Of a DNA stretch of 64,000 nucleotides, positions 1 through 11,738 are shown in pieces. Below the pieces are notes generated by a model that saw nothing but the letters and a program-made list of their open reading frames with translations, was not told where the DNA came from and searched no databases. The DNA lies in the NCBI RefSeq assembly GCF_019703515.2, contig NC_059368.1, positions 29,567,289-29,631,288 on the forward strand, read 5' to 3'. Made by a program: the position numbers and the translations under genes. How positions within the stretch are numbered: the first letter of the stretch is position 1; every line of letters starts with the position of its first letter. The DNA comes from Myxocyprinus asiaticus (taxonomy: Eukaryota; Chordata; Actinopteri; Cypriniformes; Catostomidae).

Positions 1-480
1 GTTCGGTGGCCAGGACTGATCCATGGGCAAAATAGCATCCCCTTCATCATCTTTGTCCTCCTCAAGGATGGTGAACAACCATCTTGTCCTCCTCATCATC
101 TTCCTCTCCCACCAGCGCATCCTCAAACAGCAGGGGGAAGGACAGGAGACACGCTTTCCATCATTTCGCCCCATGACGGGGCCTGCGGACTCTCTACTGT
201 CTCTTCTCTGGCCTTCTCAGGAGAGAGACACGGGTCCTTTTTTCCTGTGACTGCAGCCCTCAACCTTCTCTCCTGGGTCTTGGTCGAGAAGGAAGAACAA
301 TTAGAGCAGTTCTCAGGGCTGGACAACGTGGCCTGTGCATGTTTAGTACCCAGACACGAGATGCAAAGTGGATGAGAATCTTTTGTGGAGATCCATGCAC
401 CGCATGCACATGAACAGGGAGGGTGGCCTTTTCCACTGGACTCTTAGATGCCATACTCCTGAGGTAAGTCCACCACAATG
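1..480. other. Unresolved segment, intron 5 side of ADCY1
   Basis: Moderately GC-rich DNA with overlapping short open frames on both strands and no match I recognise. On the minus strand a piece reads like degraded coding sequence with several Cys and His (MRCMDLHK region), which could be an old retroelement gag, but frames are broken and I cannot name it. From 480 to 1230 I see nothing assignable. Confidence 0.2.
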
Positions 481-1234
481 TGAAAACTTACACAAAGAAT
501 ACCCAAGCTGAGAAGAACTCTTTTTTTATTTTCCTTCTCTTTGAAGCATTGTGAGCACCGCAAAAGAGTCACTGAAAACACTGAAAAGTGCTGAGAGTAC
601 AATAGCAGAGATAAACTCGCTGTGATGCATTAGTTCACTCCTCAATATCGTAGTAATAGCCACTCAACAAGATTGTAGAAAAGATCTATTGCATTTGGAA
701 GTTACCAGTTGCTCCGTTGTCAAGCAGTTGAACATTAGCCAGCAGCATATCACCAGCTGAAGCCAAACAGGGTTGAGCCTGGCTAGTACCTGGATGGGAG
801 ACCTCTTTGAGAAAACTATGGTTGCTGCTGGAAGAGATATTAGTGAGGCCAACAGCACACCCTGCGGTCTGTAACATTAAATCACAGTGCATCTGAAGAG
901 GGCTGCTTCCAAATCTTCCACAGGGAAGACAGCAAAAATGAGGTAGCTGCAGGTAGTTGTAGTTTATATTGGGGAGGTGTGACTCAGAGTGTCATTGGTG
1001 CTTCCACAATCAGTCACGCTTGGGCCGTTTCATTACTAAGACACCGAATATTAGAAAGAGGACTAGAGTAATTTTTTTAGCCTCTTTTTCAAAAGCTTCT
1101 TACTCTCTCCTCATCCCTCTCTATAATGCCGGCTGTGATGATTGAAGAGAGAGAGTTGGGGATTTGGCAGGAGGAATTTCTTCTCTGTTTGCTACCAACA
1201 CAAAGCAGGAGATCTACGCTAATGTGAGACAGGA

Positions 1235-1303
1235 AGTGTGTGTGTATGTTTGTGTGTTTGTGTGTGTGTGTGTGTGTGGGTGTGTGTGTGTGGGGGGGGG
1301 GGG
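1235..1303. repeat. (TG)n microsatellite ending in a G run
   Basis: Interrupted GT dinucleotides followed by 12 consecutive G (1292-1303). On the gene strand this is a C run then (CA)n, starting about 67 nt into intron 5 after the exon 5 donor. Confidence 0.9.
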
Positions 1304-1370
1304 TATTCTAGCACCTGTGTGAGGCCACAAATACTTGCAACACAAGAGTGCTGAAATGGTCCACACTCAC

Positions 1371-1498
1371 GTGATGGTGTCGATCATGTCCAAACCCATC
1401 TCCACACAGCAGTGAGCGTGGTCTGCTTTCGGCTGGGTCAGGCCTGATACGCAGTAATAACAGTCTCCCAAGATCTTAATCCTTCTGCAATGGTTTTC
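1371..1498 (-). CDS. adcy1: ADCY1 exon 5: C1a core, second metal-binding Asp
   Basis: A 128 bp exon. Acceptor AG lies at 1500-1499 and donor GTGAGT starts at 1370. It reads [20 protein letters not shown] followed by [20 protein letters not shown] and TIT, residues about 338-380. The Asp of LGDCYYC (residue 349) is the second metal-binding aspartate; the [12 protein letters not shown] stretch is a hallmark of membrane adenylate cyclases. The exon ends in phase 2, so the gene continues to the left. I looked for the next conserved block (around RVGLHTG and KWQYDVWS) between 1 and 1370 and did not find it, so the next exon lies outside the window. Confidence 0.95.
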
Positions 1499-1540
1499 CT
1501 GCCAATCACACACACAAAGACATGATGAAGCTTTTCAAGA

Positions 1541-1860
1541 GTCAAGTCTAGTTTATTTGTATAGCGCTTTTCACAACAGGTGTTGTTTCAAAGCAGCTGT
1601 ACATGAAATTATGCTATAACAGAAAATGAATGAATATAATGCCAATATTAGTTATTTATGTTTAGAACTATTAGTGGTTAAAATTAGTAAACCAACTAAG
1701 TTTTGTAGGTCAGTGGTTAAACAAAATTATTTTGTATGAACTATAAGTTTTAGTGTTAAAGTCCTTGAAGTCTTCCCGAATTAACTGAGGAAATACACGT
1801 AGATGCATTGTCCTTTGATTTTGGCCGATGAAGGCTTTTCTAAGTGGTTAATTCATTTTC
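1541..1860 (-). mobile_element. L2-type LINE 3' UTR fragment
   Basis: Begins with TCAAGTCTAGTTTATTTGTA followed by TAGCGCTTTTCACAAC. On the minus strand this is the familiar fish LINE 3' end: AAAGCGCTATACAAATAAA plus a short simple tail. The same head occurs at 42342, next to recognisable LINE coding sequence. No coding part remains here. Confidence 0.6.
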
Positions 1861-4800
1861 TATGTAGTACATTTTTTTAATAGAGATTTATCCCTCCTTT
1901 GACCAAGTTGATATAGGTATCATTCAGTGAGGAGCATCGCAGTCCGGTTGGAAGCTTATGGCAGGTAATTTTGGAGAGAGACACACAAAACAAGTAAAAT
2001 TTTGAGTTAAGGACAAAGGCCGAAAATTACACTGCACAAGTGTTAACACAGATGCTTCTAGCTTCACAAGCTCGATTTTGTGCATAGTTGCGTTCCAAAA
2101 TGTGTCAGTCCGCAATTCATTACACAGCGTAAGTATGCGTTGCATTCTAAATGCTGTCACAAGGGGCACTAAAGCAAGATTGGTGTGACCTGTCTGCTTC
2201 TACAGTTTTCTCTTTCAAGCCAGCTAATGTCATGGCAAAACAACATTTTGAAGATAATATATCTGGGCAAGTAAGATAAGGTCAATATATTTATAGCAAC
2301 TTACCAGAATAATAACACATCCAGTTTAATGGCGTAGACGTACTGTTCAGAAACGCAAGAATGCACAGTGCTTTGGCAATGTGGTGGTAAAGTGCTTACA
2401 TCTGTGTTCATGTACTTGCATAGAGTACGTTTCAGCCTTAATTGAATGATGCAGCTGATAAATATCACACGTCAACCAGGTAATATAGAATCTGATATCT
2501 GACATAATATCAGATATCCACCCCAGTCGCAACCAACCTGTCAGGACAGCGATTGTTCTCACGTCACACCCGCAGTGGTTTTCATCATTCACCTTTGGGT
2601 GGCCCCACTTTCACCCCAAGCGAAAGGCCCAGGCCCCTTCTACAGGCACCCTACACTGCCTGTAGTTACGGCATTGCGCAAAATTCACTAAGGTATTATG
2701 CAGAACTAGCAATGGTGCAAATGGCCACAAAATCTGTGATGAACGCAATTCACATGCCATCATTTCAATCTTATAAGCCTGTTCTAAGCGCTACATAGCA
2801 GAGGTTGCAGCAGACCAGCCTTATCTGGCACATTCTGCTGGGAGTGTAGAGCATCACTTCACTACTGTGATCCAGACACCTGAATCATCTTTTTAACATG
2901 CCAAAGTGTGCTTGACTGCACAGGAAACATGGATATATGCCAGGTTACAATGCTCCATTATTTGATCATCATTTGAGAAGTTCTGCTGCCATGATCAATA
3001 GAAAATGTACACAAACATCTAATAAAACTCAGGCTGTAATAGAGATGTTTATTTTGCCGGGCAAGTAGAATGGAATTTTGTGCATAAAGCACAATCTATA
3101 ATGAGCCTAATTTACATAGAAATGAGTCGAGTTTGCACAGAAAGGACTGATAATGACACATCACTATTTTAGCACTGATTGCACTTGCATTAACTAGAAA
3201 TACCACACACAAAAGTGTCGCAATTGTTTAGCAATTGTTTAGCCTCTCAGTTTTTGAGGTTGCCTTGAGAAGAAATTTTTGTTTCTGTTTCACTTGGTCG
3301 ATACAACAATGGTCTTGGACTTTATACTGATACCTATTGGTGTGGAAACAGCATTAGAAAAAAAAAATCTGATTCTTTCATTTCAAAGTTTTCATTTACT
3401 GATGCAATTAAGGACTGCATATTTTACTGCTGTGTGTACAAAGCCATTGCATAGGATTTTTCCCACGTTTCAAAAGTAAAAAGATGAGCATGAGTAACAA
3501 TTAACATAATCACTGGCCAGGCAGAGGGAGACAGAGCATGCATTAGCGTATCTCAGCGGGAGGTGTTAATCACTTGACTGTCCAGACTCCCTGCTGAGTT
3601 AATAGCTTCAAAGACTGAAAAAATGCATCCGATTTGTTTGATTCTGTCATTGAGACGGGGTCTTGTGTTCTCATCAAGTGACCAGTGAGCTTCTTTTACT
3701 GAAGAACGGATAAGATGTCAAGCTGATGTGAATGTTTTCATTGCACTCAGATTCTGTCACCAAGCTTATTTCTTGGATAAATAAACAATTACACACTTTC
3801 ACAAAGAAAAGTTACTCAAGCTTCACAATCACTTCTTTTGCATTGCGGCTGAAAAATGTGTAAAACCTTTTACATTTAATTCTTATTGTAAAAAAGTCTT
3901 ATATTATTTTATATAACGTAAACATACTGTAAGCTTTAAATTTGTATACAGCTCTAGATTATATAAATATATTGTAGTCTACATTTATATAACATTATGT
4001 ATAAATATGTATACCTTACAAGTTTATACTTTTGTTTTATTTTAGTTCATGGTGCTTTAATATACTTTTGAATAGTTCACTTTCTACCAAATGACACACG
4101 TTTGTTGCCCAGCTCTTTGCACAATGTGACAATAAATGTGTGAAAGAAAAGGATGCAATTTCTTTTTGCTATGCATTTTCAATAGTGCATGTCTTTAACA
4201 AACAACCAAACATAGCAGATGCTGCAGACTCTTGGAGTAATATTGAAAAATACCTGTGTATTCAAAAGCTTCAGGTTGACTGGCTGTGAAAATGGGGCGT
4301 GACAGTGAAGCGTTGAGAAAAGTCAAAGTCAGTCATTTAGTGTGACACCTTCCCTCCGTTTTTAATCGGTAAGTGTGATAGGCTCACTGTCTAGGAGGGC
4401 AAGATCAGCGAAAACAGTCACTAACCCACCCAAATTGAGTTGTTCTGAGTCTGCTAGTGTGGAGCCAACTTTACTTTTCCTCAGAACAGACTGTATTTAG
4501 CTTTGATTCAGACTAGCTGACTTGGGGATAACAAGTAAAACTGAGCCATGGAAAATTGTGGAAGCAAAAATGTTTTGCTAATCTACTTTCATATTTTTAT
4601 AATATCAGCACACTGACCCACATCTGCACATATCTGCCAATCCTCAAACACAGCTTTAACTTAGTGAAGCAACAAATTTACATTCCATGATCCAAGTTAA
4701 TCAAAGGCCTCTAGTTAATGCTGCAGCTGTAATGTACAGTCATTCTACATAAAGACACTGGGATGCTCACCTTTTAGTATCAAAACAATGACTACTGTAA

Positions 4801-6171
4801 TTTACCGTGTACTGTCAGGGCTGCTAAAATATTTACTGGTGTTTACTAAGGCAAGCAGCACTATTATTACTGGTCAAATTTAGAATTAGGGATCTAAACA
4901 AACCCCTAACTCTAAGTTTTAAACTTTGGTGAGTAACTAGCACTGCAGGCAAACATCATACCTCAAATTAGGGATGTGGCCGAAGCCAAATACCCTATTC
5001 GGAATGGCACGAATAATGACTCCAAAACAAATAACAGATTAATCCGTATAATATAAACAAATATTAATTTGACTGATAATCCAAGAAACACAAGCATAAA
5101 GTGACATTGAAAAATGAACATATTCTAAATTACAACAAACTTATGAATCTGTGTAAATCTTATAAATGAAAATGTGCACAGTGTGATTTCAGATCAGATG
5201 GCCACGGTCTCGACTCCATTTGTGGTCTCTGTAAATTGTGCGCATCTGGAGCTTGTCAATTCATACGTGATTCCTATGTATTTATTTATAGACCTGAGTG
5301 CGATGTTCAATTCCTGACCTGAAGTGATGATTTCACGTAGGAGCTCATCTAGCCTTCTTTTAAAGTTGACCACATTTATATTCACATCTGCGATTAAGGT
5401 AATTATCACATTAAGACGTTAAAAAGTTAAAATGCTGAAACTGAAACTTGCTCTTTTTTTTTGGTTCTTCTTTAAACTGTGCTAAATTTGAGAATGATAA
5501 GTGTTCTTGAGCTCTGAAAAGGCACTGTATAAATTTAACATTATTATTATTATTTTTACCATTATTATTATTATTATTTAATTAATAATAGTGTCCTAAC
5601 GTTAAAATTGCTGATAGACTTACGGGACTTTCACTTGTTTGTAGGCTATGTTGATTTATTGTATTTCTTTTAATGCTTGAATTTGTATTTATTATTCACT
5701 GCAAAATGTGTGCTTGAATTTCACATTTTGCTTGACACCACTTGCCTCCAGAATAATGTTGTTATATATGAACAGATGAACGAAAATTCTGTTTCAGGCA
5801 GATATTAATATCAGAAATACCAGGAGAAACCAAAGTTAACAACATTTAATTTAAACCACAGTTAATATGGCAAACAAATTCAGCTTCATCTGGTAAGAAT
5901 TTTTTATCATTATCATTTCATTAAATAATAATTGTAAAATAATAATAATAATTATTATTATTATTATGAAAGGCATACACAAGGCATATTTTATTAATAG
6001 AAACTATAAACGTAAGAGTAACATTTAAAAATGGGCATTTCATTTAGTTTTAATGCACTTCCAGTTTAAGCCCCTCCCATACCCAGTTCTATCCGAATAC
6101 AGAGACAGATGCAGATAATTTTGTCATATGTAAACAATTAGAAACCACTAATAAAACCACAACAACAACCT
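1861..6171. other. Intron 4 sequence, mostly unassigned
   Basis: AT-rich intronic DNA without convincing exons. It contains short (TTA)n/(AAT)n runs near 5540-5590 and 5940-5970. A segment starting near 4965 (GGGATGTGGCCGAAGCC) with CTATTCGGAAT, and a matching inverted motif near 6090 (CTATCCGAATA), may be the ends of an old hAT-like element, but the ends are too diverged to call. Open frames of 60-80 codons here look like chance. Confidence 0.4.
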
Positions 6172-6752
6172 AGCTATGAAGATAAATCAGTAGCAAAACT
6201 CAAGAGCTTGCATATTTGGATTTGAGAACTTGTACAATATATATTTGTTGTATATTTCGCAATTGCAGACAAGTAGTCACAAATGTGTAAAATAACATTA
6301 ACATAAATACAACTACAGACATTACACATTAACTTTTGTACTTCAATTCATTTTCACAGTACAACCACAAATCGGCACCTACAACCTCTCAAATCTGGCA
6401 TTGCAACTTTAAATCTTCATGCCTTGACTTTTGCAGCTAATTTTGCGAAAAACCTGTAGCAAAACTCACTTGTACACTTGTAAATACTGATGCGAGAGAG
6501 CAAGACCAGTGTTCAGCAGGGGAAGGGTAGGGAGCAATGAAGTAATTTTATTGATTGATGCCTAGCCAATGAATGCCACCAGTGTGGACTGTGTTTACTG
6601 GGGATTTCACTTGCCTTTTCAGCAGATTCGTTCAATGTGAATTGCCAAGGAGCAAAGAAAAGGTGTTTTACACGTTATAAAAATTTTTTGGTAACATTAT
6701 TAACCTTCTTTGTTTCATTGATGTATGTTCTAATGAATTTGACACTGTTTAA
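6172..6752 (+). repeat. Inverted-repeat arm A, unnamed dispersed repeat
   Basis: This stretch is the reverse complement, with scattered differences, of 12318-13036. Shared landmarks include CAAGAGCTTGCATATTTGGA, GACAAGTAGTCACAAATGTG, CACAAATCGGCACCTA and ATGCCTAGCCAATGAATGCC, all in the same order. It looks like one copy of a dispersed element of about 600-700 bp; I cannot name the family. Confidence 0.75.
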
Positions 6753-6960
6753 GAGCAGAGGTGGGTAGAGTAGCCAAAAACTATACTCAAGTAAAAGTAC
6801 AATTACTTAAAAAAAATAATTACTCAAGTAGAAGTAAAAGTGCTAATATAAATAATTACTTGAGTAAGAGTAAGAAAGTATCCAATTAAAAGAGTACTCA
6901 AGTAGTGAGTAACTTGTTACTTTCACAAATTACATAATGGATGTTAACTCCCTACATTCC
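6753..6960. mobile_element. AGGTGGGTAGAGTAGCC-type MITE
   Basis: Starts with AGGTGGGTAGAGTAGCC and CTCAAGTAAAAGTACAATTA, with the inverted form (ACTTGAGTAAGAGTAA, AGTACTCAAGTAGTGAG) following. This head is common in fish genomes as a short non-autonomous element. It abuts arm A directly. Confidence 0.5.
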
Positions 6961-7009
6961 ATTACATAATACACATTTAACATGTATTACAGAATTATTA
7001 TTATTATTA

Positions 7010-7258
7010 TTAATGGAAATTCTGTCATCATTCACCATCATGTTGTTCCAAACCCATATGACTTTCTTTCTTCCATGCAACACAATAAGGAGATTTTAGA
7101 CAGAATGTTAGCCTTGGTCACCATTTACTTTCAGTGAATGTTTTTTTTTTTTTTTATATATTTGTTAAGTGAATAGAGACCGAGACATTCTGTCAACATT
7201 CTAACCTATTTTGTGTTCCACAGATTACTAAGGGTCACACAGGTTTGGAACAACAAAC
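7010..7258. mobile_element. Palindromic MITE related to the Angel group
   Basis: AAATTCTGTCATCATTCACC ... TTGTTCCAAACCCATATGAC on the left, and ATTCTGTCAACATTC ... CACAGGTTTGGAACAACA on the right in inverted orientation, separated by a T-rich centre at 7141-7156. Confidence 0.5.
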
Positions 7259-7261
7259 CCA

Positions 7262-7507
7262 GCAACAAACCAGGGCAGCTGTGGCTCAGGTGGTAGAGCA
7301 GGTTGTTCACTAATCACAGGGTTAGTGGTTCAATTCCCAGCCCACATGACTCCACATGCCAAAGTGTCCCAAGACACAGAACCCCAAGTTGCTCCCAATG
7401 GCAGGCTAGTGCCTTGCATGGCAGCTCTGCTGTCACTGGCGTGTGAATGGGTGAATGAGACACAGTGTAAAGCGCTTTGTAGAACCGCTAAGGTTAAATA
7501 AGTGCTG
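7262..7507 (+). mobile_element. tRNA-derived SINE
   Basis: The head has pol III promoter boxes: an A-box region (TGGCTCAGGTGGTAGAGC) and a B box (GGTTCAATTCC). The body then runs through CACATGACTCCACATGCC and AGTGTAAAGCGCTTTG to a tail ending near TAAGTGCTGACCATTTA. This layout fits the tRNA-headed SINEs of cyprinids (HAmo-like); exact family assignment needs a library search. Confidence 0.7.
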
Positions 7508-7565
7508 ACCATTTAAAACATGAGGGTAGGGAAATGACAGAATATAAATTATGGCTGAGCTATCA

Positions 7566-8247
7566 CTTTAAACGAATAGTTCACCCAAAAATGAAAATTT
7601 TCCCATAATTTTCTCACCCCATCATTTTCTCACCCTCATGCAATCTCAGATGTGTATGACTTCCTTTTTTCTGCAGATCACAAATTATGATTTTTAGAAG
7701 AATATTTCTGCTCTGTAGGTCAGTACAATGCAAGTGAATGGGTGCAAAATTGTAATGCTCCAAAAAGCAAATGCAGGCACCATAAAAGTAATCCATACGA
7801 CTCCAGTAGTTAAATCTATATTTTCAGAAGTGATATGATAGGTGTGGGTAAGAAACAGATCAATATTTAAGTCATTTTTTGCTAGAAGTTCTTCTCCCTG
7901 CCCAGCAGGGGGTGATATGAGAAGAATGTAAATCACCAAAAACAAAACAAGAGGGTGAAAGTGATCTGTTTATCATCCACACCTATCATATCGCTTCTGA
8001 GGATATTGATTTAACCACTGGAATCTTATGGATTACTTTTATGCTGATTTTTTGATTATGATTTTTTTTTTTTTAGCTTTAAAATGTTGGCACCCATTCA
8101 CCAGCATTGTATGGACCAAAGGAGCTGAGAAATTCTTCTAAAAATCTTCGTTTGTGTTTAACAGATGAAAAAAAGAGATACACATCTGGGATGGCATAAG
8201 GGTGAGTAAATGATGAGAGAATTTTCATTTTTGGGTGAACTATCTTG
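7566..8247. mobile_element. Angel-like inverted-repeat element, copy 1
   Basis: Left end AATAGTTCACCCAAAAATGA, right end TTTCATTTTTGGGTGAACTA. The two halves are imperfect inverted copies sharing CTCACCCTCATGC, CTGTAGGTC, AATGCAAGTGAATGG and TGATATGATAGGTGTGGG. No protein is encoded. Confidence 0.75.
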
Positions 8248-8249
8248 TC

Positions 8250-9054
8250 AGAGCTGGATGAATTTGTCAATAAGAAGAGAGGTTTTGAAACTTTTCTAGT
8301 ATTTATTACAGTGAAAACGTTAACACTGTCCCACAGGGATATTATATATAATTCTGAAATATAAACCAAAGCAAGATCATGTTATAAAAATGCCTACTTT
8401 CGCTATTTCATAGCTTTTAGTTGTTAGTTCAGTGTAGTTACAGTTTTCAGTGGCGAAAGAATTTAGATCATTAGTTCTGTACACAGTACCGCCACTCCCT
8501 AAACTCAGAGTATGTAGCCTGCATAGGGCACCACACGAAGAAATGCTGTCTGTTCGCACTCCAGTTGTCAATTACATGTTCAGCAGAGAAAAAGCATTTA
8601 CACTTAATGTGGATGTTTACGTGGATTTATACAGTTAATCAGCCCGAAGTAGCTGCGATAGTTTCCAGTACCCCTGTGAGGGCGCAGGGTAAATGTTTAA
8701 ATATTGCTTATGACATAGGGGATGCGGGACAAAGCGCACTGATATATTGCTGCAGATTTAAAAATGTACACTTAAAAACTGATGTCATAAGAACCCATAT
8801 TTACAGAATCACCCTGAAACTGACCATCACCATAACCAAGCCTGCGTTATCATTAGATCAGCATGCTGCCTTAAATTGGATCTGTAATTTTAATCTTAAA
8901 ATATCTGCTTTACTTGGTGTAAAATGGTGTTGCATGACAAATTCTTTTTTCACTGTGCAGAGCGAAGAAAGTGTTTCACTTAGAAGAGCTTGATGTTGCA
9001 GCAGTGATGGACTTGGGTTGAGTGACAGTCTGTGACAGCGTACGCAGTTGTGTG
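8250..9054. other. Unassigned intron 4 sequence
   Basis: Open frames of up to 142 codons occur here (8565-8993 plus strand) but show no recognisable domain, and their composition looks like translated non-coding DNA. The LTR element begins at about 9055. Confidence 0.35.
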
Positions 9055-9895
9055 AACTTGCCCGTGGCCCAGGTGGAACCCCAAATACCATACCTCCACC
9101 CGCCCAATCATGCACTTCTTGGGGTTTGCTGTGAGTCCCGCTCATCTCAGCGATCTCAGAACCACCCTCAAATGCTGCACGTGCCGCTGCCAATCATTGC
9201 TGTAAATGATGATGTCATCTAAGTAGGCAGCGGCGTAAGCCGAATGCAGTCTGAGGATTCGGTCCATGAGATGCTGAAATGTACCCGGGGCTCCAAACAA
9301 ACCGAAAGGAGGCGTCACAAATGGGTGTAATCCAAACGGTGTGGAGAAGGCTGTTTTTTCACAGGAAATTGGTGTCAAGGGGATCTGCCAATAACCCTTT
9401 GTCAAATCCAGTGTCGAATAAAATCAAGCAGTGCCCAACCAATTGAGCAACTCATCAATGCAAGGCATTGGGTATGCGTCAAATTTAGACACCGCGTTGA
9501 CTTTTCTACAATCTACACAGAATCATACAGACCCATCGCTCTTAGGAACTAGAACAACCGGGCTGGACCAATCGCTGTGGGATTCCTCTATTACCCCCAT
9601 ATCGAGCATTGCATCCAATTCTTCCTGGACAATTTTCTTTTTGTGCTCGGGCAATCGATTGGGATGGCTACGTACCACCACCCCCCGGCTCGGTCTCGAT
9701 GTGGTGCTGGATGAGGTTTGTACGACCCGGTAGAGGGGAAAACACATCTGCAAACTCCTTTTGCAACTTGGCAACCTCTGTGAGTTGATACGGTGAGATG
9801 TGGTCTCCGCAAGTGACCGGGGTGAAATTATTGTGTTTTGTATTCACCTCCGGCCTGAACTCCACCCTCTCCGGGACTACCGTAGCCAACGTCAC
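9055..9895 (-). pseudogene. Reverse transcriptase of the Gmr1-like element, interrupted and truncated
   Basis: RT sequence spread over three frames. The first piece has KLQKEFADVFSPLPGRTNLI; the second SHSDWSSPVVLVPKSDGSV (fingers); the third begins TKGYWQIPL (palm) and contains AAYLDDIIIYSND, the YxDD catalytic motif, at about 9214-9225. Frame breaks lie near 9668-9774 and 9405-9523. Downstream, NPKKCMIGRVEV and LGFHLGHGQV remain recognisable until about 9055. RNase H is missing. Confidence 0.85.
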
Positions 9896-9913
9896 AGGGA
9901 CCGCCTCCCTCCA

Positions 9914-10171
9914 CTATTTCAGGAGGTTGAGGTGATATATTTGACGTGCGCCCCCTCTATCGGTTCGCTTTACCTCATAATCGAGATCCCCCACTTGTTG
10001 TGTGACCTCAAAGGGTCCTTGCCACTTGGCGAGTAATTTGGAGCTCGATGTTGGAAGAAATACGAGTACCTTATCTCCCGGTGCAAATTCCCGCAGCCGA
10101 GTTCCCCTGTCATACAGTCGGCTCTGTTGTTCTTGAGCTTGGAGCAAATTCTCCTGTGTTAGTTGCCCCAA
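9914..10171 (-). pseudogene. Integrase C-terminal region with GPF motif
   Basis: Continues the integrase after a frameshift. It reads YDRGTRLREFAPGDKVLVFL and later AKWQGPFEVTQQVGDLDYEV, matching the GPY/F module at the C-terminus of gypsy and retroviral integrases. The frame closes with IYHLNLLK, and the next domain is the segment before RT. Confidence 0.85.
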
Positions 10172-10225
10172 AGTGTGGAGTTTTTCTCTAAGATCAAGAA
10201 CATATTGAATTTCATTCTTACTGTT

Positions 10226-11272
10226 TTAAAGTTCCTCCTCCCAAGCTTCGTGCATAACATCAAGCACTCCATGCGGGCACCACCCATACAGCAGCTTGAA
10301 TGGGGAAAACCCAGTGGAGGCTTGCAGGACCTCTCGTACTGCAAATAACAGGGGATCGAGCCATTTGTCCCAATTTCTAGCATCCTCGTGCACGAACTTA
10401 CGAATCATATTTTTAAGGGTTTTATTAAATTGCTCCACCAGGACATCTGTTTGTGGATGGTAAACGCTGGTGCGGATTGATTTAATGCCCAATAATTCGG
10501 AAAGCTCGCATAGTGTCCATGACATAAAGGTTGTGCCCTGATCGGTGAGGATTTCTTTCGGAATCCCCACCCGGGAGATTATTTTGAAGAGTGCCTCCGC
10601 AACACTGCGTGCTGAGATGTTGCACAGAGGCACTGCTTCCGGATATCGCATTGCATAGTCCACTAGGACGCATACAAAGCGATGTCTGCGTGCTGACCAC
10701 TCTAATGGCACAACGAGGTCCATTCCAGTTCTCTCGAAGGGGACCTCGATCAGCGGAAGAGGGCGCAATGGCGCTTTTGGGGTGGCCGGTGGATTTACCA
10801 GCTGGCATTTGCGGCATGCCGCACACCACCTGCGGACATCGCCGCCAAAGCCCAGCCAATAAAAACGGGCAATTAGGGGGTTCAGTGTTTTTCTTTCCCC
10901 TAGATGACCCACCATGTGATTATAATGAGCCACCTGGAACACCATATCCTGACGGCTCTGCGGTATTAAGAGCTGGGTTGTATATTCCTTTGTTTGAGGG
11001 TCCTGCGTCACCCTATACAACCGCTTGTTTATAATTGTGAAATAAGGATATGAAAGTGTGACACCCGGCTTGAGTTGTTGACCATCGATCACTCTCACTT
11101 GGTCAAAGGCATACTTGAGGGTTTCGTCTCGCGACTGCTCCAAAGGGAAATCCCCTTCGGGAAATCCCCTGAAGACGGGAGGGGCTGCAGCCCTGTCATC
11201 CTGACGTGGAGCAGATGAAGATGGCCCTGGCTCCGCCTCCCCTGCCAGAGCATCGCACATCTCACATCTCAT
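10226..11272 (-). pseudogene. Integrase of the Gmr1-like element (HHCC and DDE core)
   Basis: A 348-codon open frame, the longest in this element. After a variable N-terminal part it has a zinc-binding HHCC module: His116 and His123 (AHYNHMVGHLG), Cys150 and Cys153 (WCAACRKC). The catalytic triad is Asp185 (GMDLV), Asp244 (LTDQGTTF) and Glu280 (LVEQFNK), with 35 residues between the last two as in retroviral-type integrases. It ends at a stop, where a frameshift moves the continuation (NEIQYVLDL) into another frame. In standard Ty3/gypsy elements this domain would follow RNase H; here it directly follows the protease. Confidence 0.9.
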
Positions 11273-11321
11273 TGCTTTTTTGCAGGACCCATCTGCGCAT
11301 ATTCCCTTTAATACATTTCTA

Positions 11322-11567
11322 ATTAGTCCCCAAAATCAGTGGACGGGTGAGGCGGGAACTAACCGCGGCCTCCACTCTATGTTTTGTTCCCCTGAATTTG
11401 ATCACAAGGGTAACCACAGCGTAGCTGTGAATATCTCCATGCACACACTTCACCCTGACCATTTTAGCTGTGCCCAAAGCCTCGTGTTGAACCAAGTGTT
11501 GGTGGATAGTGGTTTGATTACAACCCGTGTCCACCAATGCTTGGTGAGTACCCCCCTTGACACTTAC
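11322..11567 (-). pseudogene. Retropepsin-type protease fragment of the Gmr1-like element
   Basis: The frame carries ALVDTGCNQTTIHQHLV, with the aspartic protease DTG triad (codons at 11523-11531). It ends with RPLILGT, the conserved distal retropepsin strand, followed by a stop. The enzyme normally cuts the Gag-Pol polyprotein. A frame break separates it from the zinc knuckle before it and from the integrase segment after it. Confidence 0.8.
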
Positions 11568-11635
11568 CGGACTCGATCGGGGGCAGTCTGCGGAGTGTCG
11601 GGGATCCGGACCACCGTCCCCAGCTCCATCACAGG

Positions 11636-11677
11636 GCATTGGTCCTGGAAGTGTCCCGGATCCCCACAACTCCAGCA
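11636..11677 (-). pseudogene. gag zinc knuckle remnant
   Basis: Fourteen codons read CWSCGDPGHFQDQC, a perfect C-x2-C-x4-H-x4-C nucleic-acid-binding knuckle as found at the C-terminus of Gag. This frame runs into a stop about 90 bp further on, before the protease, which is read in another frame. The rest of gag is deleted. Confidence 0.8.
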
Positions 11678-11719
11678 GACCGGCCCAGGCAGAGGGACTC
11701 CATGGGGCGTACTTCAGGA

Positions 11720-11737
11720 TCCCGGGTTTCGGCACCA
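11720..11737 (-). other. Primer-binding site, tRNA-Phe type
   Basis: Reads TGGTGCCGAAACCCGGGA on the minus strand. It is complementary to the 3' end of a vertebrate tRNA-Phe, whose acceptor stem begins GCCGAAA and which ends in TTTCGGCACCA. It lies right after the LTR, as expected. Confidence 0.85.
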
Positions 11738-11738
11738 G

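Noticed and set aside
1..1370. A further ADCY1 exon downstream of exon 5
   Set aside because: The expected conserved C1a blocks were not found on the minus strand of this segment.
7262..7340. A possible functional tRNA gene
   Set aside because: A and B boxes are present, but there is no cloverleaf with a proper acceptor stem, and the sequence continues into a SINE body.
8565..8993. A 142-codon plus-strand frame
   Set aside because: Low-complexity, no motifs; it lies among repeats next to the LTR element breakpoint.
10591..11034. A 147-codon plus-strand frame
   Set aside because: It is antisense to the integrase of the Gmr1-like element.
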